Source: Sandaracinus sp. (GTDB lineage Bacteria; Myxococcota_A; Polyangia; Polyangiales; Houyiibacteriaceae). From it: a stretch of 64,000 nucleotides of DNA. The stretch spans positions 1 through 64,000 of the forward strand of contig PABA01000089.1 of the NCBI GenBank assembly GCA_002699025.1, written 5' to 3'. Below the pieces are notes generated by a model, which saw nothing but the letters and a program-made list of their open reading frames with translations, was not told the DNA's origin and did no database searches. Both the position numbers and the translations under genes were made by a program. Of the stretch, positions 7,523 to 16,628 are shown piece by piece. Position 1 is the stretch's first letter. Every line of letters starts with the position of its first letter.

Positions 7523-9358
7523 ATGGAGCCCACCCCCCGCGAGAAGCTGCGCAACATCGCGATCATCGCCCACGTCGATCACGGAAAGACGACGCTGGTC
7601 GACGCGATGCTGCACCAGACCGGCGCCTTCCGCGCCAACGAGGACGTGCAGGAGCGCGTGCTCGACTCCAACGACCTCGAGCGGGAGCGCGGCATCACGA
7701 TCCTCGCCAAGCACGCCTCGGTGCGCTGGCAGGACTACAAGATCAACATCATCGACACGCCGGGCCACGCGGACTTCGGCGGCGAGGTGGAGCGCACGCT
7801 GCGCATGGCCGACGGGGCCCTCCTGCTCGTCGACGCCGCCGAGGGGCCGCTCCCGCAGACGCGCTTCGTGCTCGGCAAGGCCATCGAGCTCGGCCTGCCG
7901 ATCCTGGTCGTCATCAACAAGATCGACCGCAAGGACGCGCGCCCGGACGAGGCCCTGAACGAGGTCTTCGACCTCTTCGTGGACCTCGGCGCGAGCGACG
8001 AGCAGGCCGACTTCGCGACCCTCTACGCCATCGGCAAGGACGGCGTCGCCAAGCGCGAGATGGAGGACGAGGCGACGGACCTGCTCCCGCTCTTCGAGAC
8101 CATCGTCGAGAAGGTGCCCGCGCCGACGCAGGACCCGGAGGCGCCGCTCCAGTTCCTCGTCCACAACACGCTGCACGACGAGTACGTCGGCCGCCTCGCC
8201 ATCGGGCGCATCTGGGCCGGCCGCGTCTCCCAGCGGCAGCGCGTCGCCCTCATCGGCCCCGATGGCGCGGTCACGGAGCACGAGATCGGCACGCTCTGGG
8301 GCTTCGAGGAGACCGAGCGCGTGCGCATCGACGCCGCCGAGGCCGGGGACATCGTCGCCGTCAGCGGCATCGCCGAGGTGGAGATCGGCGACACGCTCGC
8401 GGACCCGAAGGAGCCGAAGGCGCTCCCGCGCATCTCGGTCGAGGAGCCGACCATCAAGGTCGAGTTCCGCGTGAACACCTCGCCCTTCGCGGGCAAGAGC
8501 GGCAAGTACGTGACGAGCCGGCACGTGCGCGACCGGCTCTTCAAGGAGGCCCAGCGGAACATCGCGCTGCGCGTCGAGGAGACCGAGGATCCGGAGGCCT
8601 TCGCCGTCTTCGGGCGGGGCGAGCTGATGCTCTCCATCCTCGCCGAGACCATGCGCCGCGAGGGCTACGAGCTCGCCATGGGCATGCCGCAGGTCGTCAT
8701 CAAGGAGACCGAGGACGGCAAGGTGGAGCCCTACGAGCGGGTCGTCGCGGACGTCGACGAGGAGCACGTCGGCGCCATCACGCAGGCCCTCGGCGAGCGG
8801 AAGGGCCAGATGGTCGGCATGCACAACCTCGGCTTCGGGCGCGCCCGGGTGGAATTCCGGCTGCCGGCGCGCGGGCTCATCGGCTTCCGCTCGATGTTCC
8901 TGACGATGACGCGCGGGAGCGGCCTGCTGAACACGATGTTCGACGGCTGGGAGCCCTACCTCGGGCCGATGCTCCGGCGGAAGAACGGCGCGATCGTGAG
9001 CGACCGGAAGGGGTCCACGACGCCCTACGCGCTCTTCGGCTTGCAGCCCCGGGGCGTGCTCTTCATCGGGCCGGGTACGGAGATCTACGAGGGGATGATC
9101 CTCGGCGAGCACAACCGGCCGAACGACCTGGACGTGAACGGCACGAAGGAGAAGAAGCTCACCAACGTGCGCGCGGCCGGGAAGGACGAGAACGTCGTGC
9201 TGACGCCGCCGGTGGATCACACGATCGAGTCGGCGCTCGAGTGGATCGACCAGGACGAGCTGGTGGAGATCACGCCGGACGCGATCCGCATCCGCAAGAA
9301 GGTGCTCGAGTGCAACCGGCGGCCGCGCCGGGACGGGCCGAAGAAGAAGGACAAGTAG
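7523..9358 (+). CDS. typA: Ribosome-associated GTPase TypA/BipA
   Basis: 611-residue translational GTPase. The N-terminal G domain has G1 AHVDHGKTT (residues 16-24), G2 with RERGITI, G3 DTPGH and G4 NKID. These are followed by the EF-G-like domains II, III and V and the TypA-specific C-terminal domain (DKFG-like [32 protein letters not shown]). BipA acts on the ribosome during assembly and stress adaptation. Full length for the family (about 600-615). The start ATG follows a G-poor leader without a strong SD. It is transcribed alone. Confidence 0.97.
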   Translation: MEPTPREKLRNIAIIAHVDHGKTTLVDAMLHQTGAFRANEDVQERVLDSNDLERERGITILAKHASVRWQDYKINIIDTPGHADFGGEVERTLRMADGALLLVDAAEGPLPQTRFVLGKAIELGLPILVVINKIDRKDARPDEALNEVFDLFVDLGASDEQADFATLYAIGKDGVAKREMEDEATDLLPLFETIVEKVPAPTQDPEAPLQFLVHNTLHDEYVGRLAIGRIWAGRVSQRQRVALIGPDGAVTEHEIGTLWGFEETERVRIDAAEAGDIVAVSGIAEVEIGDTLADPKEPKALPRISVEEPTIKVEFRVNTSPFAGKSGKYVTSRHVRDRLFKEAQRNIALRVEETEDPEAFAVFGRGELMLSILAETMRREGYELAMGMPQVVIKETEDGKVEPYERVVADVDEEHVGAITQALGERKGQMVGMHNLGFGRARVEFRLPARGLIGFRSMFLTMTRGSGLLNTMFDGWEPYLGPMLRRKNGAIVSDRKGSTTPYALFGLQPRGVLFIGPGTEIYEGMILGEHNRPNDLDVNGTKEKKLTNVRAAGKDENVVLTPPVDHTIESALEWIDQDELVEITPDAIRIRKKVLECNRRPRRDGPKKKDK

Positions 9359-9433
9359 GCCGACCGACCGCTTCGGGCCGTCGCGGGCGGACGCGCGGCC
9401 CGGCCGCTCGGCCCGGCCGCTCAGCCCGGCCGC

Positions 9434-10312
9434 TCAGAACCAGACGAGGAGCGCGGCCCAGCCGAGCCAGAGCGCCTGCGTGGCGAGGCCCTGCGCGAAG
9501 ACGAAGCCGAGCACGTGCCGGCGGCGGCGCACGTCGAGGGCGAGCGCGACGAGGAGCGGCAGGACGGCGAAGGCGAGCGCGCCGCGGCTCTCCCGGGCGG
9601 GGCTCGTCGCGATGGCGAGGTAGATGGCGGCGAGCGTGACGCCGAGGCAGGCCCAGGCGGCGCGGACGCGGCCCATCTGGACGGGCCAGGTGCGCTTGTC
9701 GGCCCGGCGGTCGGCGGCGTGGTCCGGGAGGGCGGTGGCGACGTTCCCGGCGAGGGCGAGGAGGCCCGTCGCGGCGAGGGTCGGGAAGGGGTAGGCGTCG
9801 AGGTCGCCGGCCTGGGCGGCGAAGCCGAGGAGCGGCAGGACGACGCCCACGCCGACGCCCTGGAGGAGCTCCCCGCCGCCGCGGTAGCTGAGGCGGAGCG
9901 GCGGGAAGGAGTAGGCCCAGAGCAGGCCGCCCGCCGCGCCCCAGAAGGCGATGGCCCAGGGGGTGCGCCAGGCGGCGAGCACGAGCGAGAGCACACCGAG
10001 GAGCGCGTAGGCGGCGAAGGCGCCGCGGAGGAGCGCCGAGGCCGTGAGCTTGCCTTCCGGGAGGACGCCCGAGCCGCCGCTGAAGAGGGTCTTCGCCTCG
10101 CCGCCCTCGTCGTGCTCCCGATCGGCGACGTCGTTGGCGAAGACGATGAAGAGCTGGTCGAGGACGCCCCAGAGCGCGAGGGCGAGGAGCACGCGGAAGT
10201 CGAAGCGGCCGGTGGCGTAGTAGGCGAACGCCTGCCCCAGGAGCAGCGGCGCGGCGAGGTTCGCTTGAGCGAGCGGGCGGGCGGCCTGCACCCAGTGGCG
10301 GAGCGTGGCCAT
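9434..10312 (-). CDS. UbiA-family prenyltransferase (MenA-like)
   Basis: 292-residue membrane protein with eight or nine hydrophobic helices and the two Asp-rich UbiA motifs: NDVADREHD (first, binds prenyl-diphosphate Mg2+) and DHAADRRADKRT (second). Overall order is like 1,4-dihydroxy-2-naphthoate polyprenyltransferase MenA, but the aromatic acceptor cannot be fixed from sequence. ATG 10312 overlaps the stop of the upstream FG-GAP gene by one base (TGATG), so the two are coupled, an odd functional pairing. Confidence 0.85.
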   Translation of the reverse strand: MATLRHWVQAARPLAQANLAAPLLLGQAFAYYATGRFDFRVLLALALWGVLDQLFIVFANDVADREHDEGGEAKTLFSGGSGVLPEGKLTASALLRGAFAAYALLGVLSLVLAAWRTPWAIAFWGAAGGLLWAYSFPPLRLSYRGGGELLQGVGVGVVLPLLGFAAQAGDLDAYPFPTLAATGLLALAGNVATALPDHAADRRADKRTWPVQMGRVRAAWACLGVTLAAIYLAIATSPARESRGALAFAVLPLLVALALDVRRRRHVLGFVFAQGLATQALWLGWAALLVWF

Positions 10313-11868
10313 CAGCGCACCGTGGTCCGCACGACGAAGGGCGCGTCCGCGAGGGGGCTGGCCTCGTCCGGCCGCGCGAGCGCGTCGAGGCGCGGGCGCT
10401 CGGCGACGAAGAGGTCGAGGGCGCCGTCCTCGAGCTCGGCCCAGAGGAGCGCGGCGGCGTCCTGGATGCGGACCCAGGCGAGGCCCTGGACGCCGCCGTC
10501 GACGCCCTCGCGCTCGGTGAGCGGCCGCTCGCGCCAGGAGGTGGCGCCGACGCGCTCGAAGAGCACGAGCTGCTGACCGTAGGCGAAGACCTCGGCGCAG
10601 CCGTCGCCGTCCACGTCGGCGACCTGCGCCGGGATGGCGGCGTGGTGGGAGGCGGCGACGAGGCGGAGCGAGGCCCCCTCGAGGCTCTCCCGCTCCCGGG
10701 CGTGCAGCACGGCGAGCCCGCCGCTCCCCCCGACGAGCACGTCCGGGTGACCGTCGCCGTCGACGTCGCCGCTCGTCAGGCCCCAGTGGTGCGCGGCGTC
10801 GATCGCGACGGCCGGGTCGAAGCGGAAGCCCTCGCGTCGGCGATGCAGGTGGAGCGCCTCGTCCGAGCCGACGACGACGTCGCGCACGCCGTCGAGGTCG
10901 AGGTCGGCGAGGGTCACCTCGCGCGCCCACTTGCCGGCGTCGAGGGTCGCGCGGCGACGGGGCCGCGTGGCGCCCTGGAAGACCTGCACGCGGCCGGGCT
11001 GCTCGGCCCAGGGGCGCCCGCGGTCGACGGCGAGGACGTCGAGGCCGCCGCGGCCGTCGAGGTCGACGAGGGCGACGGTCTGGAAGGTGGACTGAGCGAC
11101 GGGGAGCGGGCGCGCGAGGCCGGTCTGGGTGCGGCGCCAGAGGAAGAGGCGGCCGCCGCGGCTCCCGCCGCTGGCGGCACGGAAGTAGAAGGGCAGCACG
11201 GCGTCCGGGAGGCCGTCGCCGGAGACGTCGCCGACGGCGGGGCCGGAGGTGTGGAGGGGCACGTCCCGGCGGCTCTCGAGGGTGAGCACGGCGACACGCA
11301 CGGGGGCGAGGCCGGCGGGGCCCGGGACGAGGCCGACGACGACGAAGCGGTTGGCGCAGCCGACGACGATCTCGGGGGTGGCGTCGCCGACGAGGTCGCC
11401 GAGGGCGAAGGCCCGGTCGAGCGCGTGGGTGATGCGCACGGCGTCGTTCTCGGGCTCGCGGGCGCCGTAGCCGGCGTCGCAGACGCGGACGCGGTGGGTG
11501 GGGCCGGCGGGGCCGGTGTAGGGCTCGGGCGCGCCCGTGTCGGGGCGGGGGCCCGCGTCCACCGGGCCGGCGTCGATCGGACCGGCGTCCACCGGGCCGG
11601 CATCCTCCACACCTGCGTCGGGGCCCGCGTCGATCGGGCCCGCGTCGATCGGGCCCGCGTCGCTCGGGCCGGCGTCGATCGGGCCGGCGTCCACCGCGCC
11701 GGCGTCTTGCACACCGGCGTCTCGCAGGCTCGGGTCGGCGCCGCCGCCCAGCCGCACCGGCTTCAGGACGCCCGCGATGGCGCCGATGACGGCGAGCGAG
11801 GCCCACACACCGACGAGGAGCAGCAGCGTGATCCCGATGGCGCGGAGGGCCTGCATGGGCGGGAGCAT
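10312..11868 (-). CDS. FG-GAP/VCBS-repeat protein with Asp-Ala-Gly-Pro linker
   Basis: 518-residue protein starting at ATG 11868 (MLPPMQALRAIGITLLLLVG), with one signal or anchor helix. A linker of DAGPxDAGP repeats (encoded at about 11560-11720, 15-bp periodicity) follows. The C-terminal 370 residues contain FG-GAP-like calcium-loop repeats: GDVSGDGLPDAVLPF, DLDLDGVRDVVVGS, GDVDGDGHPDVLVGG and ADVDGDGCAEVFA. This implies a secreted or surface-anchored beta-propeller. A further in-frame upstream ATG at 11997 would add 43 residues with no signal character. It is coupled to the UbiA gene. Confidence 0.8.
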   Translation of the reverse strand: MLPPMQALRAIGITLLLLVGVWASLAVIGAIAGVLKPVRLGGGADPSLRDAGVQDAGAVDAGPIDAGPSDAGPIDAGPIDAGPDAGVEDAGPVDAGPIDAGPVDAGPRPDTGAPEPYTGPAGPTHRVRVCDAGYGAREPENDAVRITHALDRAFALGDLVGDATPEIVVGCANRFVVVGLVPGPAGLAPVRVAVLTLESRRDVPLHTSGPAVGDVSGDGLPDAVLPFYFRAASGGSRGGRLFLWRRTQTGLARPLPVAQSTFQTVALVDLDGRGGLDVLAVDRGRPWAEQPGRVQVFQGATRPRRRATLDAGKWAREVTLADLDLDGVRDVVVGSDEALHLHRRREGFRFDPAVAIDAAHHWGLTSGDVDGDGHPDVLVGGSGGLAVLHARERESLEGASLRLVAASHHAAIPAQVADVDGDGCAEVFAYGQQLVLFERVGATSWRERPLTEREGVDGGVQGLAWVRIQDAAALLWAELEDGALDLFVAERPRLDALARPDEASPLADAPFVVRTTVR

Positions 11869-12110
11869 AGTACCGGCGGCGCGCCCGAGCCCGGGACCGG
11901 GTGCGTGTTTTCGAAGGGCCCGACCGAACGCCCCAGCTCCCCAGCACGCCCGGGGGGCGCTCGTCCCTCGTGCTCGTACCCGGTGGTACCCGGGCACGCT
12001 ATCGTCCCCGACCTCCGGATGGAATCACCGGCGAGGTCGGACCGCCGCGATGACGCCCCGGCCGAAGCCCTTCGAGCGCGGACGGCTCCGGCTCCGAGGC
12101 GAGCCCGGGC

Positions 12111-12752
12111 CTACGCCCTCTCGCTCGCTTCGAGCGCCTCGGCTTGCGCGCGGTCGGTGCGCAGGACGAAGCGGGCGCAGGCGAGGGCCGCCAGGGCCGC
12201 CAGGGCCGCGGCGAGGAGCTCGAGGCGACCGGCGGTGCGGAAGCCCGCTAGATCGGCCGCGCCGGCGTTGGCGCGGGCCGCGAGCTGATCGACGAGCGCG
12301 GCGCCCAGCCAGGTCGTCCACCACACGAAGACGCCCCAGGGCCCGCCGCCGGCGCCGGCCTCGATCTCGCGGGCGGCGCGGTAGGGGAGGTAGAGGTTGC
12401 CGAGGGGGATGAACCAGCCGGCGACGGCCCAGCCGGGCGTGGTCCGGGCCGGGCCGCCGAGGTGACGCAGGCGAGCGTAGGCGCCGTGGAACCAGGCGAG
12501 GAAGGGGGCCGCCGTCAGCACGAGGGCGCCGACGCGGAGCAGGCCGAACAGCCCCCGGCGGGCGCCCGCGGCCTCGAGGGCGCGCTCGGCCTCCCGGGCC
12601 GCGCCCACGTCCCCGGCCAGCCCCTCGAGATCGGCGAGCAGCCCCAGCTCGACCACGCCGTTCCCGAGGTCCGCGAGCGCCAGGAGCGCGTCGAGCACCA
12701 GCAGCATGACGACGAGGCGTCCGAGGAGCCCCGGCCGGGAGGGCGCGGCCAT
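12111..12752 (-). CDS. DUF4328 membrane protein
   Basis: 213-residue protein with four hydrophobic helices and the DUF4328 hallmark block: FLAWFHGAYARLRHLGG, then TPGWAVAGWFIPLGNLYLPYRAAREI and WWTTWLGAALVDQ. The family is uncharacterised and found in many actinobacteria and myxobacteria. ATG 12752 is preceded by only a short unremarkable leader. It is likely monocistronic. Confidence 0.8.
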   Translation of the reverse strand: MAAPSRPGLLGRLVVMLLVLDALLALADLGNGVVELGLLADLEGLAGDVGAAREAERALEAAGARRGLFGLLRVGALVLTAAPFLAWFHGAYARLRHLGGPARTTPGWAVAGWFIPLGNLYLPYRAAREIEAGAGGGPWGVFVWWTTWLGAALVDQLAARANAGAADLAGFRTAGRLELLAAALAALAALACARFVLRTDRAQAEALEASERA

Positions 12753-12833
12753 GGGCCGTGCATCGCATGGCCGGGACGAGGCGTCGAGGGAGCGGACGAC
12801 GGCTCCCCCTCGGACCGGGCAGGTCGCGCGCGT

Positions 12834-13310
12834 TCAGACGCCGTGGACGACCTGGGTGACGATGCCCTGCGTGACGATGCCGAGCCGGTTCGTCCGGTTC
12901 GACATGCGGCGCGTCTCCTCACGGACGTGGAACTCTTCGACCACCTGGCCCGCTGCGTCGACGACGACGACGCTCGCCCCCATGAAGGCCGGCCCGTAGC
13001 GGCCGTTGCGAAACTCGTCGACGGTGATGCGCACGGACAGGCCGGGCGTCGCTGCGTCGAACTTCCCGGCGGCCTCGAAGCTCTGGCCCACGCGCTGCTG
13101 GATCACGCCGAGCACGTCGAAGCGCTCCATCATGCGGAGCTTGTCTTCGGCCATCTCGGGCGCGGTGGCGACCTCCACGCGCGCGACCGTGGCGGTCGCC
13201 AGCGCCGAGTCGACCCCCGGGCTGGGCGTCACGGGCTGGACGTCGAAGCCGCCACAGGCGCCCAACAGCAAGGTGAAGACGAGGGGGAAGGAAGCGATGC
13301 GGTACGACAT
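12834..13310 (-). CDS. Lipoprotein, 158 aa, unknown function
   Basis: The signal peptide MSYRIASFPLVFTLLLGAC ends in a LLGAC lipobox. The mature part has a mixed alpha/beta pattern with VRITVDEFRNGRYGPAFMGASVVVVDAAG, reminiscent of DUF4410-type lipoproteins, in which a predicted strand pair binds a partner. An alternative ATG at 13346 exists; 13310 gives the best signal peptide. The C-terminus NRLGIVTQGIVTQVVHGV is hydrophobic. Function not known. Confidence 0.65.
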   Translation of the reverse strand: MSYRIASFPLVFTLLLGACGGFDVQPVTPSPGVDSALATATVARVEVATAPEMAEDKLRMMERFDVLGVIQQRVGQSFEAAGKFDAATPGLSVRITVDEFRNGRYGPAFMGASVVVVDAAGQVVEEFHVREETRRMSNRTNRLGIVTQGIVTQVVHGV

Positions 13311-13372
13311 GGCGCGAAGCCTGGCGCTGCTCTCCCCAGCGCGCATCAGGCTTCTCCCGGAACCGGGCTCGC

Positions 13373-14164
13373 TCAGCGGTGCCGGTCGATCCAGCGCTCC
13401 GCGAACGACGCCGCGTCCCGCAGCGCGAAGAGCCGCGCGTCCGCCTCGCCCACGCGTGCGCGCCGCACCGCCCCCGACGCCTCGAAGTCGCGCCCGAGCC
13501 GGGGGAAGTCGTCCGCGTCGGCGTCGCGACAGCGGAAGCGCACCCAGCGCCGCTCGCCCTCGACCCACATCGCGGCCCCGTCCTCGACCCAGCCCGGCGC
13601 GGCCGCCGCGCGCATCTCGCCGAGGTGGAACGCCGTGCAGCTCCCCCAGCCGGCGCCGAGCAGCAGCCCCTTCGCGCCCCGCCGCTCGAGCGCCCCGAGC
13701 GGGCTCCCGTCGCCGAGCGGGTCGTCGAGCGGGTGCGCCGCCGTCAACGCCTCCGCCCCGGCGCCCCAGGCGCAAAAGGAGCACTGCGGGTGCGCGCTCC
13801 GATGCACGCCATCGAAGGCGCGGAAGACCTCGGGCACGACGCCGATGCGAAAGGTCGGCGTGCGCGCCGGGTGGTAGGCCGGCCAGCCCGCCCGGATCGC
13901 CGGCCACCAGCCCTCCGGCACGGGCGGGTTCGTCCAGCGCCGCGGCTCCGACCAGCTCGCGCTGAAGGCCGGCATCGCCAGCGTGCCCTCGAAGCCGAGC
14001 ACGCGCTGGAGCGCCTCGATGACGGCCACCGGGCCACCGAGCACCAGGCGCCCGCCGGCGACCTTCGAAAGCGCCGTGTGCACCAGCACAACGTCGCCCC
14101 GCACGAGCCCGAGCGAACGGAGGTGTTCGGCGAGCGCGGCCGCCGCGATGGGCGCCCCCCGCAC
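13373..14164 (-). CDS. AAC(3)-family aminoglycoside N-acetyltransferase-like protein
   Basis: 263-residue member of the AAC(3)/FrbF/YokD family. The N-terminal block LRSLGLVRGDVVLVHTALSKVAG and the central TLAMPAFSASWSEP ... HPARTPTFRIGVVPEVFRAFDGVHRSAHPQCSFCAWG follow the family order, and the SAHP motif contains the conserved catalytic His. Members acetylate aminoglycoside 3-amino groups or other amines with acetyl-CoA. A chromosomal, single-copy gene without mobile context suggests a housekeeping or secondary-metabolite substrate rather than acquired resistance. It starts at GTG 14164, 3 bases after the CHAD-CYTH stop. Confidence 0.8.
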   Translation of the reverse strand: MRGAPIAAAALAEHLRSLGLVRGDVVLVHTALSKVAGGRLVLGGPVAVIEALQRVLGFEGTLAMPAFSASWSEPRRWTNPPVPEGWWPAIRAGWPAYHPARTPTFRIGVVPEVFRAFDGVHRSAHPQCSFCAWGAGAEALTAAHPLDDPLGDGSPLGALERRGAKGLLLGAGWGSCTAFHLGEMRAAAAPGWVEDGAAMWVEGERRWVRFRCRDADADDFPRLGRDFEASGAVRRARVGEADARLFALRDAASFAERWIDRHR

Positions 14165-14167
14165 GAC

Positions 14168-15553
14168 CTAGCGCGCCAGGTTCAGGTTCACGTACTCGTC
14201 CTCGCCGGTCACCTCGCGCACGAGCACGGGCGCCATCCAGTCGGGGATCGCGGGGACGACCTCCGTCGAGGGCAGCTCCACCTCGGCCAGCACGAGCTCG
14301 CGGTCGAGGAACTCGTCGACGACCCAGGTCAGCGCGCCGTCCGGCACGCTGTAGCGGCGCTTCATCACGCGGCAGCCTTCGGTGAGCGGCCACATCACGT
14401 CGAAGACCTTCGCCGTCGTCTCCTCCTCGACCTCGACGCGCTGCAGCCCCTTGCCGGCCTTGATGGTGCGCAGGTAGTGGGTCTCGCCGCCGCGGGTCAC
14501 GCGCCGGAGCCGTTCGCGCACCTTCTCGCCCGGGAGGTAGCCCTGCCAGAGCTCCTTCACGGCGTGCTCCTTCACGCGCTCGGGGAGCGCGCGCAAGAGG
14601 TACTTGCGCTCGGTCTCCGTCTGCCGCGCGCCGTCGAGGCGCCGGGCGAGCGTCTCCACCCGATCGACGAGATCCGCGAGGGCGAGCCCGGCGTGCCGGG
14701 CGCGGAAGGTCGCGAAGAGCTCGGCGCCGTGCGCGCGCGCCTTGGCCTTCAGCGCTTCGAGCCCCGGCCGGTGCGCCTCCTCGGCCTTCTTCAGGCGCTT
14801 CTCGAGGCGCCCCTCGAGGACGTGCATGTCGTGGAGATCCCCGAGCACGTCCTGGAGCGCCTTGAGGCGCTTCACCGTGCCCTTGGCGCCCGGCACCTTC
14901 CCGCGCACGGGCTCGAGCAGGTAGCGCAGCCGCTTGCCGGCGATGCGGGCGTCGTGGATGGCCTCCTGCGTGGCGTCCGCGTCGAGGTCCTCGCCGATGG
15001 CGCTGACGAGATCGGCGAGGTCGGCGACGTGGCCGCGGGCGAGGCCCCCGAGGACGGCGCCGTAGGTCTCTGGCTCGACCTCGATGAGCGAGACCTCCGT
15101 GCGCGCGATGGGCTCGCGGACGCGCGCCTCGAGCTTGTGGAAGCGCTTCTTCACGCGCGGCACGACCCCGTCGACGGCGCCGTCCATGTGCGCGCTCAGG
15201 TCGGCCGTGAGCGCGTCGATGCCGACCCGCTCCGCCTCGTCGAAGGCGTCGAGCCAGCCGAGGATCCACTCGAGCTGCACCTCCGTGTCGCGCGCGAGCC
15301 CGGTCATGCGCTGGAGATCGCGGAGCCGCTTGCGCCGCTTCTTGTCGAGCACCTCGCCGAGGTGGTGCCGGTGGGCGCGCGCGAGGCTCCGCAGGCGACG
15401 CACGGCCACGCGGAAGTCGTGGAGCGCCTCTTCGTCTTCCGGATCGTCGAGGCGGGCGCAGGCGGCGCGGGCCTCGTCGAGGAGGGAGAGCGCGATGCGG
15501 CGGGTCGCCTCGTCGGCGCTCCGCGTGATGAGATCGTCGGGCAGCGAAGTCAC
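14168..15553 (-). CDS. CHAD-CYTH fusion protein
   Basis: 461-residue protein joining an N-terminal CHAD domain (about residues 8-290, helical, with the conserved histidines in EALHDFRVAVRRLRS, AIHDARIAGKRLRYLLEP and LGDLHDMHVLE) to a C-terminal CYTH triphosphate-tunnel domain with the ETERKYLLR (ExExK) start and RRVTRGGETHYLRTIKAGKG. CHAD domains bind inorganic polyphosphate; CYTH domains hydrolyse triphosphates or tripolyphosphate. The domain order is the reverse of the common CYTH-CHAD (YgiF-like) arrangement. The GTG at 15553 has a good SD (GGGAGG); an ATG at 15589 is also in frame. Confidence 0.88.
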   Translation of the reverse strand: MTSLPDDLITRSADEATRRIALSLLDEARAACARLDDPEDEEALHDFRVAVRRLRSLARAHRHHLGEVLDKKRRKRLRDLQRMTGLARDTEVQLEWILGWLDAFDEAERVGIDALTADLSAHMDGAVDGVVPRVKKRFHKLEARVREPIARTEVSLIEVEPETYGAVLGGLARGHVADLADLVSAIGEDLDADATQEAIHDARIAGKRLRYLLEPVRGKVPGAKGTVKRLKALQDVLGDLHDMHVLEGRLEKRLKKAEEAHRPGLEALKAKARAHGAELFATFRARHAGLALADLVDRVETLARRLDGARQTETERKYLLRALPERVKEHAVKELWQGYLPGEKVRERLRRVTRGGETHYLRTIKAGKGLQRVEVEEETTAKVFDVMWPLTEGCRVMKRRYSVPDGALTWVVDEFLDRELVLAEVELPSTEVVPAIPDWMAPVLVREVTGEDEYVNLNLAR

Positions 15554-15735
15554 GGCCTCCCAGTGTGGCGTTCGCCGCGCGGAGCACAAGCCGCTCGGAG
15601 GGGGCTCGTGCAGATGCTCATGGGGTGGGATGTCGAGGCTCGGGACAGAGGCGGCGCTTCTGCTATGGTCCGCGCGCCGGAGGGGCGGCGGCGCGTCAGG
15701 CGACGCGGACGGCGCCCGAGACGACGAGGCAGGAC

Positions 15736-16047
15736 ATGAAGCACTCCGTAGAGCACGACCTCGATCTCGCGACCGCGAAGAAGGCGACCCAGAAGGCGTT
15801 CGAGAGCTACTCGGAGCGCTTCGAGAAGTACAACCCGACGGCGAACTGGTCGAGCGAGACGCAGTGCGACGTGAGCTTCACCGTGAAGGGCGTGAAGCTC
15901 GACGGGGCGCTCGAGCTGAAGCCGAAGAGCATCGAGATGGACCTGCAGGTCCCGCTGCTCTTCCGGCCGTTCAAGAACAAGGCGCTCGACGTGGTGGAGC
16001 GCGAAGTGCGCAAGTGGGTCGAGAAGGCCCGCAACGGCGAGCTGTAG
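15736..16047 (+). CDS. Polyhydroxyalkanoic acid system family protein
   Basis: 103-residue protein (MKHSVEHDLDLATAKKATQKAFESYSERFEKY...) with the pattern of the PHA-granule-region family: an N-terminal His, helix, then strands SFTVKGVKLDGALELKPKSIEMDLQVPLLFRPFKNKALDVVEREVRKWVEK. Family members are small proteins linked by genome context to polyhydroxyalkanoate loci. No PHA synthase is visible here. ATG 15736 has a GAGG element upstream. Confidence 0.8.
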   Translation: MKHSVEHDLDLATAKKATQKAFESYSERFEKYNPTANWSSETQCDVSFTVKGVKLDGALELKPKSIEMDLQVPLLFRPFKNKALDVVEREVRKWVEKARNGEL

Positions 16048-16084
16048 TCCCGGTCCTTCCTTCCCGCCCCGCGATGCGGTACCC

Positions 16085-16609
16085 GTGGATCCCGTGGACG
16101 AGCCGGGGGCGCTGCGGGACGAGGACGACGACGGGGTCTGGGCCATCGTCGAGACCCACAAGAACGTCGGAGCGATCTTCACCTACCGGGGGAAGATCCG
16201 ACGCAGCGACCTCGAGGCCTGGCGCGAAGGGACCCTCGGCGGCGCCCTGACGCTCCGGCAGGCCTACTGGGTCGACGAGGACCCGGACACGGGGCGCGTG
16301 ACGCCCATCGTCGTCGGCCGCCACACCAGCTTCCGGCACGGCACGGGCGTGCTCCACCTCGCGGCGGACACGGTCGTCGTCGTCATGGAGCTCCGCACGC
16401 CGGACCCGGGCGTCCTCGAGGGCGAGGCGGCGCAGGTGCTCCGGCTCGGCGCCGTCCGCGGCCCGCGGAGCGTCTCCGCGAGCACCTCCGAACGACGCCG
16501 GGACGAGCGGCCGCCCACGCCCAGCCGACCCCCGAGCGCGCCGCCGGACCCGCCGGAGAAGGACGCCGAGGCGCCCGACGAGGACGAGGGCGACGACGAC
16601 GCGCCGTGA
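16085..16609 (+). CDS. Hypothetical acidic protein
   Basis: 174-residue frame with GTG start 16085. A compact N-terminal part (about residues 18-130) has strand-like segments VWAIVETHKNVGAIFTYRGK, RVTPIVVGRHTSFRHGTG and TVVVVMELRTPD. A disordered Arg/Pro/Asp/Glu-rich tail follows. No family recognised. It lies between the PHA-system protein and the M15 peptidase, on the same strand, with only 37 bases after the former, so co-transcription is plausible. Confidence 0.5.
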   Translation: MDPVDEPGALRDEDDDGVWAIVETHKNVGAIFTYRGKIRRSDLEAWREGTLGGALTLRQAYWVDEDPDTGRVTPIVVGRHTSFRHGTGVLHLAADTVVVVMELRTPDPGVLEGEAAQVLRLGAVRGPRSVSASTSERRRDERPPTPSRPPSAPPDPPEKDAEAPDEDEGDDDAP

Positions 16610-16628
16610 GCATGCGCGGCCCCGGGCG

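Noticed and set aside
11560-11720. CRISPR-like regular repeat
   Set aside because: The 15-bp periodicity encodes the DAGPxDAGP protein linker in frame, with no spacers and no cas genes.
13373-14164. Acquired aminoglycoside-resistance gene
   Set aside because: It is AAC(3)-family by motif, but no mobile elements surround it and it is translation-linked to a CHAD-CYTH gene; a native metabolic role is more likely.
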